The position numbers and the translations under genes are program-made. A model generated the notes under the pieces. That model made no database searches. It saw nothing but the letters and a program-made list of their open reading frames with translations, and was not told where the DNA came from. Shown here piece after piece: positions 17,669-26,213 of a DNA stretch of 35,501 nucleotides (position 1 is the stretch's first letter; each line of letters opens with the position of its first letter). Origin of the DNA: Verrucomicrobiota bacterium (GTDB taxonomy: Bacteria > Verrucomicrobiota > Verrucomicrobiia > CAIQCK01); the NCBI GenBank assembly GCA_016235595.1, contig JACRJX010000010.1, positions 1-35,501 on the forward strand. Direction: 5' to 3'.

Positions 17669-19090
17669 TCAGGTTCGTTCCAGCAATTCCTTCACCACTG
17701 CGGACAACCGGCTGCCGATTGCGACGACGTTGCCTTCGCCGTCAATTTCCGACAGTGAACCGGCGTGCTGGTAGTAGGCGATGAGCGGCTCGGTTTGCCT
17801 GTGGAATGTCTTGAGCCGCGCGCGCACGGTGTCCGGCTTGTCGTCGTCACGTTGATAGAGTTCACCGCCACACTTGTCGCACACGCCTGCGCGGGAGGAC
17901 GGCTTGAAGAGCAGATGATAGGGCGTCTGGCAGGCACGGCAGATCCAGCGTCCCGACAGCCGTTCGACAAGCGTGGCATCGAAGACACGGATGTAAAGCA
18001 CGCCGGAAAGCGGCCGGCCCAGCTTGGCGAGCATCTCGGTGAGTGCCACCGCCTGCGGCAAGGTGCGTGGGAAACCATCCAGCAGAAACCCGCGTCCGTT
18101 CTCGACGCGCGCCAGCCGTTCCTCGACCATGGCCTCCGTGATGTCGTCGGGCACAAGTTCACCGCGATCCATGTAAGACTTCGCCAGCAGGCCGAGGCGC
18201 GTGGAGTTCTTGAGGTTCTCGCGGAATAAGTCGCCGGAGGCCACGTGGCAGAGTTGGAACTCGCGCTCCAAATTCTCCGCCTGCGTGCCTTTGCCAGAGC
18301 CGGGGCCGCCGAGCAAAACCAGATTCAGCGCGTGCTTTGACGTTGGCGCAACGAGAGCCGCGGCGGGCGGCGGCACGGGTTGGAGCCGCGCGATTTCCTC
18401 GCGCGTGGCAGCGCGAGCCTCGCGGCGTTGTGCGTCGTCAAGAAGCGCAACGATGTCAGCGTAAACCGCGTCGATGGAGCTGCCAGCATCCACCAGATGC
18501 AGCCGGTTGCTTGGCTGATAGTACTCCAGCACCGAACCGATGTGGCGCTGAAACACCCTCAGCCGCCTGCGCGCCACCTCGGCGCTATCGTCGGGGCGTG
18601 GCTGCAAATCACCGCCGCAGACGTCGCAGATGCCGGGTTTGAGTGGCGGTTTCAATTGCGCATGGCAGGGCGTGTGGCAGCGACGGCAGACCAGCCGCCC
18701 TTGAAGCCGGTACAACACGGGCTCTTCGTCGAGCTTCAGGTAGATCACCGCATCCAAGTGACAGCCGGATCGTTTGAACAAGTCATCGAGAAAACCCGCC
18801 TGTTCCGGAGTGCGCGGAAAACCGTCGAGGAGAATTCCTTGTTCCGCCGGGATTCTTTGCAGCCGCTCCTCGATCATTGCCTCCACCACTTCGTCCGGCA
18901 CCAGTTCGCAGCGGTCCATGTATTTGCGGGCAAGCAAGCCGAGAGCGGTCCGCGCTTCAAGATTCTTGCGAAGCAAATCGCCGATGGAAAAATGCCGCAG
19001 GTTGAAACGCGAGCAGAGTTTCACCGCCTGCGTTCCTTTGCCGGCGCCGGATGGACCGAGCAGAGCAATGTGCATGGATCTTGTCATCAT
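17669..19090 (-). CDS. Tandem fused double adenylate kinase
   Basis: A 473-residue protein made of two complete adenylate kinase domains (ATP + AMP = 2 ADP). Domain 1 spans about 1-215, with P-loop GPSGAGKGT (12-20), AMP-site segment DGFPRT (89-94) and a four-Cys LID (C135, C138, C155, C158). A charged, Pro/Ala-rich linker covers about 216-254. Domain 2 spans about 255-473, with P-loop GGPGSGKGT (261-269), DGFPRT and LID cysteines C384, C387, C404 and C407. Ordinary Adk is about 215 residues, so this is double length. Domain 2 is close to the family consensus (YQRDDDKPDTVRARL). Domain 1 has diverged in the LID and after it, so its activity is less certain. The start overlaps the stop of the upstream kinase gene as ATGA, implying coupled translation in a signalling operon. 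Confidence 0.93.
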   Translation of the reverse strand: MMTRSMHIALLGPSGAGKGTQAVKLCSRFNLRHFSIGDLLRKNLEARTALGLLARKYMDRCELVPDEVVEAMIEERLQRIPAEQGILLDGFPRTPEQAGFLDDLFKRSGCHLDAVIYLKLDEEPVLYRLQGRLVCRRCHTPCHAQLKPPLKPGICDVCGGDLQPRPDDSAEVARRRLRVFQRHIGSVLEYYQPSNRLHLVDAGSSIDAVYADIVALLDDAQRREARAATREEIARLQPVPPPAAALVAPTSKHALNLVLLGGPGSGKGTQAENLEREFQLCHVASGDLFRENLKNSTRLGLLAKSYMDRGELVPDDITEAMVEERLARVENGRGFLLDGFPRTLPQAVALTEMLAKLGRPLSGVLYIRVFDATLVERLSGRWICRACQTPYHLLFKPSSRAGVCDKCGGELYQRDDDKPDTVRARLKTFHRQTEPLIAYYQHAGSLSEIDGEGNVVAIGSRLSAVVKELLERT

Positions 19091-20211
19091 AATACCGGGA
19101 GGGTGAACCAGAATGTGCTGCCCTTGCCAACGTCACTCGCTACGCCAATCTGGCCACCTTGCTCTTCAACCGCAAGTTTGCAGAAAGCCAGGCCCAAACC
19201 GCTTGAATATTGTCGCACAGTTCTGGCCACCTGGCCAAACTTCTCGAAGATCTTCCCGTGATACTCGGCCGGGATGCCCGGTCCGGTGTCGGACACTTCC
19301 AGTCTCACCATCGAATTTTTATGACTCACCGCAACACGAATCTCACAGTCTTTGGGGGTGAACTTGAGCGCATTCTGGAGCAGGTTGCCGATCACCCGGC
19401 GGGTGATTTCCTCGTCGCAAGATGCCATGACCAGTTCCGACGCGGATTCCAGGCTGAGATGCCGGTCGCCCACCAGGGAATCGAACGAGGCGATGACGGA
19501 TTTGGCCAGGGCCGCCACGTCGCACGCGCGGGGATTGAGCGGCATCTTGCCCGTTTCCAGGCGGCTGATATCCAACAGCGAGCCGATCATATCGTTGAGC
19601 CGATTGATGTTGATCAGTATCGTATTCAGATAACCAATCTCGTCCTTCCCGAGCATGGAAGCGGCGCTACCCTTCAGCAGATCCACATAGCCATGCACAA
19701 TCGAAAGCGGCGCGCGCAAGTCGTGGATAATCATGTGTGTGAGGTTGTCACGCAACGTCTCCAGTTCGCAGAGGCGGGCGTGGTTCTCCAGCAACTGTTT
19801 GTGCTGCCGCTCCGCCTTTTCTGCCACGCGCACTTGCTCGTCCTCCGTGGCCTTGAGTTTGGCCGCATTGCCCACGCATCTCAGCATCGCCTCTTCAGAA
19901 ACCGGCTTGGTCAGATAGTCGAAAGCACCCGCTCGCACGGTGGCCGCAGCCGTTTCCACCGTGGGCTGGCCTGTCATCATAATCACCTGAACACGCGGCG
20001 ACCCCTTGCGGATCTCCTGAAGGAGTTCCACGCCCGAGATGCGCGGCATGGCAATGTCGGAAATGACCACATCAAAAATGCCAGACTGGAACAGTTGTCG
20101 AGCAGCCGTCACATCCTCCGCAACGGTCACTTGATAGCCCGCGTCCTGCAGAAATTCCCGGAGCGTGATCCGAACGCTCTTCTCATCGTCAACAACCAAC
20201 ACTCGTGTCAT
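19087..20211 (-). CDS. Response regulator-histidine kinase fusion (REC-HisKA-HATPase)
   Basis: A 374-residue soluble protein. It begins with a receiver domain (1-120) with Asp52 in FDVVISDIAMPRISG, a T-G pair and KPVS lysine, then a short coiled-coil-like helix (about 122-155), HisKA with H163 in MIIHDLRAPLS, and HATPase with an N box (NLLQNALKFTP), G1 (DTGPGIP) and SSGLGLAFCK. This order, receiver first and kinase second, is typical of phosphorelay intermediates that take input from another kinase. Its gene begins 2 bp after the stop of the PAS kinase gene and overlaps the adenylate kinase start, so the genes are surely co-transcribed. The PAS kinase is its natural partner. Confidence 0.94.
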   Translation of the reverse strand: MTRVLVVDDEKSVRITLREFLQDAGYQVTVAEDVTAARQLFQSGIFDVVISDIAMPRISGVELLQEIRKGSPRVQVIMMTGQPTVETAAATVRAGAFDYLTKPVSEEAMLRCVGNAAKLKATEDEQVRVAEKAERQHKQLLENHARLCELETLRDNLTHMIIHDLRAPLSIVHGYVDLLKGSAASMLGKDEIGYLNTILININRLNDMIGSLLDISRLETGKMPLNPRACDVAALAKSVIASFDSLVGDRHLSLESASELVMASCDEEITRRVIGNLLQNALKFTPKDCEIRVAVSHKNSMVRLEVSDTGPGIPAEYHGKIFEKFGQVARTVRQYSSGLGLAFCKLAVEEQGGQIGVASDVGKGSTFWFTLPVL

Positions 20212-20213
20212 GA

Positions 20214-22184
20214 TTACTCCTCCTCCGTTACCAGCAAATCCAGATGGAACCGTGTATAGCGCCCGATCTCGGTTTCAAAGTGCAGTTCCCCGTTATGTTC
20301 CTTCACGATGCCGTGGCTGATCGAGAGTCCCAAACCCGTCCCCCCTCTGCCCAGTTTGGTGGTGAAGAACGGGTCGAAAATGTGGTCGCCAACTGCTTGT
20401 TGGATTCCGGGACCGTGGTCCTCGACGGTCATTCGAATCCAGGGTTTTCCGTCCTTCTCGATCGGTCGGACAGTAATGTGGATGACCTTGTCCTCATCGT
20501 ATCCAGGATACTTCTCGTTCAAGGCGTCACGGGCATTCGTCAGCAGGTTCATCAACACTTGCTGAATCTGCTGTTTGTGGCACTTCACTTTGGGCAGATT
20601 CGTGGGGGTATCCACGGTGAGCGTGATCTGATCGTGCCGCATGACCGTCCGGATAAGCGAGAGCGATGCCGTGACAATGTCGCTCACATCCGCCAGATCA
20701 TGCGGTCGCTTCTCCTGCCGTGCGAAGGCCAGCAGGTTCCGGACGATGAGCGCCACGCGTTCCGTCTCCTTGATGATCTCCGTCGCAAACTCCTGCAGGG
20801 GGCTGTCCTTTGCCATTCGGTTGGTGATCAACTGCGCATAGTTCATGATCCCGTTGATGGGATTGTTGATCTCATGGGCCACGCCGCTGGCCAGCGTGCC
20901 GATGGATGCCAGCTTCTGTGACTCGCGGAGTTGGGTTTCCTGCGCGGCTTCCTGCGTCACGTCGCGCTTGACGGCGACGTAGTTGACGATCTTGCCAGCG
21001 GCATTGCGTACGGGCGAGATGGACGCTTCTTCCTCGTAAAGTGTGCCATCCTTGCGTTTGTTGATGATCCGGCCACTCCACAATTCCCCTCGACTTAGCA
21101 CCGTCCACATCTGCCGATAGAACTCCGCGTCATGCTTGCCGCTCTTGAGGATGCGTGGGTTCTGCCCAATGGCTTCTTCACGTCTGTATCCAGTGATTTT
21201 CTCAAACGCCGGGTTCGCATAGAGAATCATGCCCTTGGCATCGGTGATCACAATCGCTTCGGCAGACTGCTCCACCGCCGTGGCCAAACGAGCATGAGAC
21301 TCGCCCACCCGCTTCCGCTCAGTGATCACGTCGAACACCATCACGAAGTCGCCCTCTTCCGGCCTGTACACCGAGATGTCGAGCCACATCTTCATGGATC
21401 CCACGTAGATCTCGAACTTCTCCGGCACGCCGGTCCGGGCCACGCGGCCATAGGCTTCCAATAACTCCCGGTCTTGCTCCCAGATACCGGGGACGACCTC
21501 GGACATTGTCCTGCCGACCACATCCTTCAAACCCGTCAAGGTTTCAAAAGCTTTGTTGACGGCGAGGTAAGTGAAATCCTGCGGCTGGTCCTGCTCGCAG
21601 ATCATCCGGCAATAGGCAAAGCCGTTCAACATGTTCTCGAACAAGGAGAGATAGCTCTCCTCGATTCTCCGCCGAGCCACTTCGGCTTTTTTGCGTCCGG
21701 TGATGTCCACGCAGGCACCGGTCATGCGGACGGCCTGTCCTTGGGCGTTGCGCTCCGCAACTCCGCTGTCGTGCCATGTGGCATAACCGCCGACCGTACA
21801 TCGCACGCGGTAGTCTATTTCGTAAGGCGTGCCGTCGCGGAGATGCTGGTTCAACGCCTCGGCGACACGGGCCTTGTCGTCGGGATGGAGGATGGACTCC
21901 CACTCTGTGATCGTGTGAGGAAACACGCCCGTGCGGTGGCCTGGCTCAACAGAACCCGACCATTCCACAACGCCCGTGGCAACGTCCCACTCCCAAAGCG
22001 CAACCCGTCCACACTGACAGGCCAGTTCCAGGCGTCGCTTCTCTGCGGCGCGATCCTTCTGGGCGGGGTGCGGCTTGCCGCAAGCCTCGTCCGCGCGCCA
22101 GCCGGTAAGCGTCTCGGCCGCGGGATTTATCAGTTCCACGCGCCCTTGCGCGTCTGGGGAGATGACGGCGTCGCCCGCACTCAT
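20214..22184 (-). CDS. PAS sensor histidine kinase
   Basis: About 656 residues from the ATG at 22184. Order: a shortened first PAS (GDAVISPDAQGRVELINPAAETLTGW, then an abrupt change), three full PAS domains ending in VDITGRKKAE, VITERKRV and VKRDVTQEAA, HisKA with the H box GVAHEINNPINGIMNYAQ, and HATPase (NLLTNARDALNEKYPG, DHGPGI, FFTTKLGRGGTGLGLS). Catalytic residues are intact. The frame stays open up to an ATG at 22397, but that extension is Arg-rich and overlaps 92 bp of the upstream gene, so I do not trust it. In-frame sequence just before 22184 (NDRYRAWFLAG) looks coding, and a membrane helix lies immediately upstream in another frame (see 22181-22321), so the true gene probably starts further upstream and carries a one-base shift. 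Confidence 0.88.
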   Translation of the reverse strand: MSAGDAVISPDAQGRVELINPAAETLTGWRADEACGKPHPAQKDRAAEKRRLELACQCGRVALWEWDVATGVVEWSGSVEPGHRTGVFPHTITEWESILHPDDKARVAEALNQHLRDGTPYEIDYRVRCTVGGYATWHDSGVAERNAQGQAVRMTGACVDITGRKKAEVARRRIEESYLSLFENMLNGFAYCRMICEQDQPQDFTYLAVNKAFETLTGLKDVVGRTMSEVVPGIWEQDRELLEAYGRVARTGVPEKFEIYVGSMKMWLDISVYRPEEGDFVMVFDVITERKRVGESHARLATAVEQSAEAIVITDAKGMILYANPAFEKITGYRREEAIGQNPRILKSGKHDAEFYRQMWTVLSRGELWSGRIINKRKDGTLYEEEASISPVRNAAGKIVNYVAVKRDVTQEAAQETQLRESQKLASIGTLASGVAHEINNPINGIMNYAQLITNRMAKDSPLQEFATEIIKETERVALIVRNLLAFARQEKRPHDLADVSDIVTASLSLIRTVMRHDQITLTVDTPTNLPKVKCHKQQIQQVLMNLLTNARDALNEKYPGYDEDKVIHITVRPIEKDGKPWIRMTVEDHGPGIQQAVGDHIFDPFFTTKLGRGGTGLGLSISHGIVKEHNGELHFETEIGRYTRFHLDLLVTEEE

Positions 22185-22321
22185 GGGAGTAATGCGGTGG
22201 TGGATGTCGGCCTGCCACCGCGCCGTCCCGGCAAGGAACCACGCGCGGTATCGGTCGTTTGCTTCCGTTGCCAGACGACCACCGCCGCGATGGAGGCGAG
22301 AAAAACTAGATCTCCAGCCAC
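22181..22321 (-). pseudogene. Out-of-frame membrane-anchor segment of the PAS kinase gene
   Basis: In a different frame from the kinase, a GTG at 22321 with a GAGGG ribosome site (22328-22332) opens a 46-codon frame beginning AGDLVFLASIAAVVVWQRK, a clear membrane helix with a positive inner edge. The frame then loses coding character and ends in a TGA that overlaps the ATG at 22184. Strong third-position G/C moves from this frame into the kinase frame near 22258, where joining the two would read WQRKQT-DRYRA. This is what a one-base loss in an originally continuous gene would leave. A genuine separate small membrane protein with an ATGA-coupled kinase is the alternative. Confidence 0.5.
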
Positions 22322-23523
22322 GCGCTTCCCTCGTTCCAAAGGCAGGCGGCCTGCCAGTCTTTGATGCGATCCAGCGTCTCGCTTCTGACCGTGTCATCCA
22401 TCATCATGAAACGTTCAGTCATCGGACTGCTTGATCGATTCTCATGCTCAAATGAGTCAGCGGCGTGAATAATGGTAATGAAAGGGGCGTTTTGAGATGT
22501 GCAGCGGATGGGGCAATGATGAAAAGCCACTCCTTCCACAATGGGATGTGGCAATCCCCAAAGACTCAGCAGGTAAGCGCCCACCTCGGCGTGGGTTGCG
22601 CCCAGAATTTCCTGTTCCACCTTCCAGACTGCAACCCGCTTCTGGCGCGCTTGGGCCATGATCTCTCGATATTCGTCAGGCAGATGGCTGGCTAGGATCA
22701 ACTTCCCGATATCGTGCAACAATGCGGCTGTGAAACACAAATCCATCGTGTCATAGCTCATCTTCTCAACTGCCGCAATTTGCTTGGTGAAAACCCCAAC
22801 ATTCCAACAGTGCTGCCAAAGTGCCTCCAAAGAGAACTCTCGAATCGGCTGATGGGGAAACTGTGAGAACAACTGGTACGTCAGCACGAGGGATTTCAAC
22901 GTTTCCAGCCCCAGATGCATGGCGGCGTCGCTGGGATCGGTAATCTTCTGGGACAGACTATAAAACACCGAGTTCACCACATGCAGTATCTTGCAAGTCA
23001 TTCCCATGTCGCGACTAATGATCTCGCTCACCCGCGTGATGGAAGGTTCTTCTTTCTGAAGTTCTCCAATCAGTTCCACGTATAGGGACGGCAACCCCGG
23101 AAGCGATTGCACTTGCGAGACCATGTGGCGGAGCTTCTGGTTGGTCAGCAGATCACGCAACGCAAGGGTTCTCTTGATGGTGTTGCGCAACTGGATCGGA
23201 TTCAATGGCTTGCTCAGACACTGATGGGCCGGACATGACAATCTCAGAACTGCCTCAGGTTCAGAATCGCCCATGAGCGCGAGCCGCATCACTTGCGAGT
23301 GACGCGTCTTGATCTCCGTCAGAAACTGCGACCCATTCATCTCCGGCATGAGCATGTCGGAAACGACCGCGTCGAAAGGCTCCCGCGAGAGAATCTTCAG
23401 AGCCTCGGATCCGCTTGGAGCAAAGCGCATCCGCCATTCGTCACGCATGGGTTGGAGAGACTGCTCCAATTCCTGAAAGACGTCTGGTTCATCGTCCACA
23501 AACAAAATATGCTTTGGTGACAT
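22306..23523 (-). CDS. Response regulator with HDOD output domain
   Basis: A 405-residue protein starting at the ATG at 23523 (MSPKHILFVDDEPD); the frame extends further upstream but without domain content. The receiver (1-125) has the DDEPD pocket and Asp56 in FDAVVSDMLMPEMNG, but the position usually held by Thr/Ser reads LALMGDSE. An HDOD domain follows (about 145-345), with SLPGLPSLY, ISRDMGMTCKILHVVNSVFY and the LLHDIGKL motif. HDOD proteins relate to HD phosphohydrolases but often lack activity and act in regulation of signalling, motility or growth. It is the first gene of the minus-strand operon. A TATAAT lies at 23536-23541 on this strand, though with no convincing -35 and very close to the start. 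Confidence 0.92.
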   Translation of the reverse strand: MSPKHILFVDDEPDVFQELEQSLQPMRDEWRMRFAPSGSEALKILSREPFDAVVSDMLMPEMNGSQFLTEIKTRHSQVMRLALMGDSEPEAVLRLSCPAHQCLSKPLNPIQLRNTIKRTLALRDLLTNQKLRHMVSQVQSLPGLPSLYVELIGELQKEEPSITRVSEIISRDMGMTCKILHVVNSVFYSLSQKITDPSDAAMHLGLETLKSLVLTYQLFSQFPHQPIREFSLEALWQHCWNVGVFTKQIAAVEKMSYDTMDLCFTAALLHDIGKLILASHLPDEYREIMAQARQKRVAVWKVEQEILGATHAEVGAYLLSLWGLPHPIVEGVAFHHCPIRCTSQNAPFITIIHAADSFEHENRSSSPMTERFMMMDDTVRSETLDRIKDWQAACLWNEGSAWLEI

Positions 23524-23942
23524 AGGCCGTGGCGCATTATAAACACCATAGCATCGGCAAAAATTCGCCCGAACTTTAGCCAATACACTGGCAAAACCGC
23601 TGTTTTTGCAGGGGTGCGTCATGAATAGCAGCGCATCGTATCTGAAGAGCGACCCGTGGTTGCCGAACATTCTTGTGACAGGAAAAAGGTTGAGAAATGA
23701 GAGTCGGGAACGGTCCGAGGTCAGAAGTCAGGAACGAAGCCCTCTGGCGATGGCCGCATCAGCGACACACGGGCAGTGAAGGTTCGGAAATTGGAGGCGG
23801 GAGGGGCGGAATTGAACCGACGCATGGGAGTTCGCCGGACTCTTCGGCGTCGTTTCTTTCACCTAATAACGTCTGACTCCGTTGCGGCGCGTGGAGCGCG
23901 GCGAAGTCAGCCACCGCATCCCAACGCAATTGCTCGCTGCTA
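23524..23942. other. Intergenic region with a tRNA/tmRNA 3'-end-like stretch
   Basis: This 419-bp gap lies between the signalling operon and the stop of the pbpC gene. No gene was found. On the minus strand around 23824-23792 it reads GCGTCGGTTCAATTCCGCC followed by CCTCCCGCCTCCA, which resembles the T arm and acceptor end of a tmRNA or tRNA. No matching 5' acceptor strand or anticodon arm with a U33 was found, so no RNA gene is called. The region must also hold the promoter of the REC-HDOD gene. Confidence 0.4.
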
Positions 23943-26213
23943 TCATAGCGGCCTAATCACCACCCATGTCTCTGCGGTTGAGCCTGTTACTGGATCGCGT
24001 GCTGTCAACTCATGCCGTCCTTCAAGCATCGTCGCGAACGTGTCGCCATGCTCGACGCGGCACTCCAGCGAACGGCTTCGCCATTCTACCTGTCCACAGC
24101 CAACTGCGCGCAAGGGCAATCGCCGCCCAGAGGCTGGCAGGTCGGGATCGAGATAAAACGTCGTGCCCGGCAACGGCGTGATGAGCCGAACGCCCTCTGC
24201 GCGCTTTGATGCTGCGATTGTTGCGCGGCCGCCCAGCCAGTTGTCACCGCTCGCCAGCCAATCGCGATACTCCACCGGCAACCGTACACATCCGCGCTCA
24301 TCGTAATCATCGGCGCACTCCGGCGACGGAAGTTTGCCCGCGACAAACTTCTCCATCACCGCTCCCTCGCGCTGCCGCGCCAGCAGCTTGCCCGTAATTG
24401 GATGCACCGGCCGTTCGACAACCTCGCGTGGCTTCGAATACCACGTCGTGCCATGCCGCTGTCGCAGATGCTCGAACACAGCGTGCATGACCGGCGCCGC
24501 GCCAGTGACACCCGACACCTGGAGCATCGGCGAACCGTCGAAGTTGCCCACCCACACCCCCACCGTGAATTCGGGTGTGTAGCCCAAGGCCCAGTTGTCG
24601 CGATAGTCCGTACTCGTCCCCGTCTTGCATGCCACCGGAAATTCAAACCGCAGGCTGGACTGCGCTCCGAAAGCCATGGTTCGCGCCGCGTTGTCCGAAA
24701 GGATATCCGCGACAAGATAAGCCGCGCCGGGATCGAACACCCGTTTCATCTCCTTGCTGGAAGGCTGCCGCGTTTTCTCCAGCCGCCATGGCAGGTGTTT
24801 TCCCAACCGGGCGAGACAGGAGTAGGCATTGGCCAGTTCCAAAAGCCGGGCTTCGGCGTTGCCGATGGTCAATCCAAGCCCGTAGAAGTCCGCCTGCTGG
24901 ACCAATGTCGTCATGCCGCAGTCGCGCAGCCGTTGATGCAACACGGCCGGTCCACCAGCCAAGGCAAGCGCCTTCACCGCTGCAATGTTGAGCGAGTTGG
25001 CCAGCGCCAGCCGGCAGCGCGTCGGGCCGTGGCAATGACGATTGTAGTTCTGCGGCGAAAAGACTCCCGTGCTCGTTGCGAACTCTGTCGGCACATCGGC
25101 TAACACCGTTGCGGGCGTCGCCCCTCTCTCAAACGCGAGCAGATAGGTGAAAGGCTTGAACGTGGACCCGGCCGAGCGTGGCGCCCACGCGCCATTGACC
25201 TGGCCGGATCCCGCCGCGAAATAATCCTCCGAGCCAACAAGCGCCAACACCTCTGCGGTGTGGTTGTCGAGCACGACCACGGCGCCGTTTTGCGCGTGCT
25301 GGTTGCGAAGCCGGGCCAGTTGCTCGCGCAGGATTGTCTCAACGCGGTGATTCAACTCCAGGTCGAGCGCTGTCTCAATGCGCCCGCCTGCGAGCCGGGC
25401 GTCGTCCTTCGGCAACACACGCAGCAATAGATCTACAAAATGCGGCGCTTGGAATATGCGCCTGGGCGGCGCCAGCCGCAGCGGCTCGTCCAGCGCACGC
25501 TTGCATTCCGCCGCGGAAATGAAACCGAGTTCTTTCATCCGGCCAAGCACCAGCCGCTGCCGGGCGCGCGCCTGGCTGAAGTGGCGGTAGGGATTCAGCC
25601 GTGACGGAGCGTTTGGCAATGAAGCCAGCAGCGCCGCCTCTGCCACGCTCAGATCGCTCACCCGTTTGCCAAAATACACCTGGGCCGCCGACGCGCAGCC
25701 GGATCGCCCGTTGCCGTAATCAAGGCGGTTCAAATACTCGGCGAGGATGCGGCGCTTGTCCCATACCTGCTCCAGGCGCATCGCCGTGACCGCTTCGATC
25801 AGTTTGGTCCGGAAGGTGCGGGGCCGCGGCTTGGCAAGCTTGATAAGTTGTTGGGTAATCGTCGAGCCGCCGGAGATTACACGGCCGTGACGAACCAGAT
25901 CGCAAGCAGCCCGCGCCGTGCCAAACCAGTCCACACCACCATGTCGCCAGAATCGCTTGTCTTCTGCCGCAATCGTCGCTTGCACAAGCGAAACTGGCAT
26001 CCCGTCGAACGCCAGAGGATGCGCAAAGCGCACCTCGTCGCAAGTGATCTCGCGCAGCGTGCGGCCTTCGCGGTCGAGAATTTCCGGTGAGGCCGGCGCA
26101 GGGGCCAGCAAGGCTGCCGGCAACGGCACCAGGCGCAGCGCCAGCGGCGCAAACGCCAGCATCAGCAGCGCGCCACCAAACCACAACAGCAGTCTTCTCC
26201 AAAGCGGTTTCAT
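23943..26213 (-). CDS. pbpC: Penicillin-binding protein 1C (bifunctional transglycosylase/transpeptidase)
   Basis: A 756-residue inner-membrane protein with a single N-terminal anchor (about residues 5-35). The glycosyltransferase family 51 domain (about 55-215) has EDKRFWRHGGVDW and the SGGSTITQQLIKL motif. The transpeptidase domain (about 300-560) has the SxxK motif in SAGSTFKPFTY, the SxN motif in ANSLN and KTGT in ACKTGTSTDYRDNWA. The C-terminal part (about 650-756) fits the BiPBP_C domain of PBP1C proteins. It polymerises and cross-links peptidoglycan in the periplasm. The ATG at 26213 overlaps the stop of the alpha-2-macroglobulin gene as ATGA, which sets the start and implies coupled translation. 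The same gene pair is known in E. coli (yfhM-pbpC). Confidence 0.95.
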   Translation of the reverse strand: MKPLWRRLLLWFGGALLMLAFAPLALRLVPLPAALLAPAPASPEILDREGRTLREITCDEVRFAHPLAFDGMPVSLVQATIAAEDKRFWRHGGVDWFGTARAACDLVRHGRVISGGSTITQQLIKLAKPRPRTFRTKLIEAVTAMRLEQVWDKRRILAEYLNRLDYGNGRSGCASAAQVYFGKRVSDLSVAEAALLASLPNAPSRLNPYRHFSQARARQRLVLGRMKELGFISAAECKRALDEPLRLAPPRRIFQAPHFVDLLLRVLPKDDARLAGGRIETALDLELNHRVETILREQLARLRNQHAQNGAVVVLDNHTAEVLALVGSEDYFAAGSGQVNGAWAPRSAGSTFKPFTYLLAFERGATPATVLADVPTEFATSTGVFSPQNYNRHCHGPTRCRLALANSLNIAAVKALALAGGPAVLHQRLRDCGMTTLVQQADFYGLGLTIGNAEARLLELANAYSCLARLGKHLPWRLEKTRQPSSKEMKRVFDPGAAYLVADILSDNAARTMAFGAQSSLRFEFPVACKTGTSTDYRDNWALGYTPEFTVGVWVGNFDGSPMLQVSGVTGAAPVMHAVFEHLRQRHGTTWYSKPREVVERPVHPITGKLLARQREGAVMEKFVAGKLPSPECADDYDERGCVRLPVEYRDWLASGDNWLGGRATIAASKRAEGVRLITPLPGTTFYLDPDLPASGRRLPLRAVGCGQVEWRSRSLECRVEHGDTFATMLEGRHELTARDPVTGSTAETWVVIRPL

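Noticed and set aside
22185..22397. N-terminal extension of the PAS kinase to an ATG at 22397
   Set aside because: Overlaps 92 bp of the HDOD gene and is Arg/Ser-rich without domain features; the membrane helix lies in another frame.
23792..23880. Possible complete tRNA gene on the minus strand
   Set aside because: The anticodon-like 7-base loop lacks U33 and no matching 5' acceptor strand is present.
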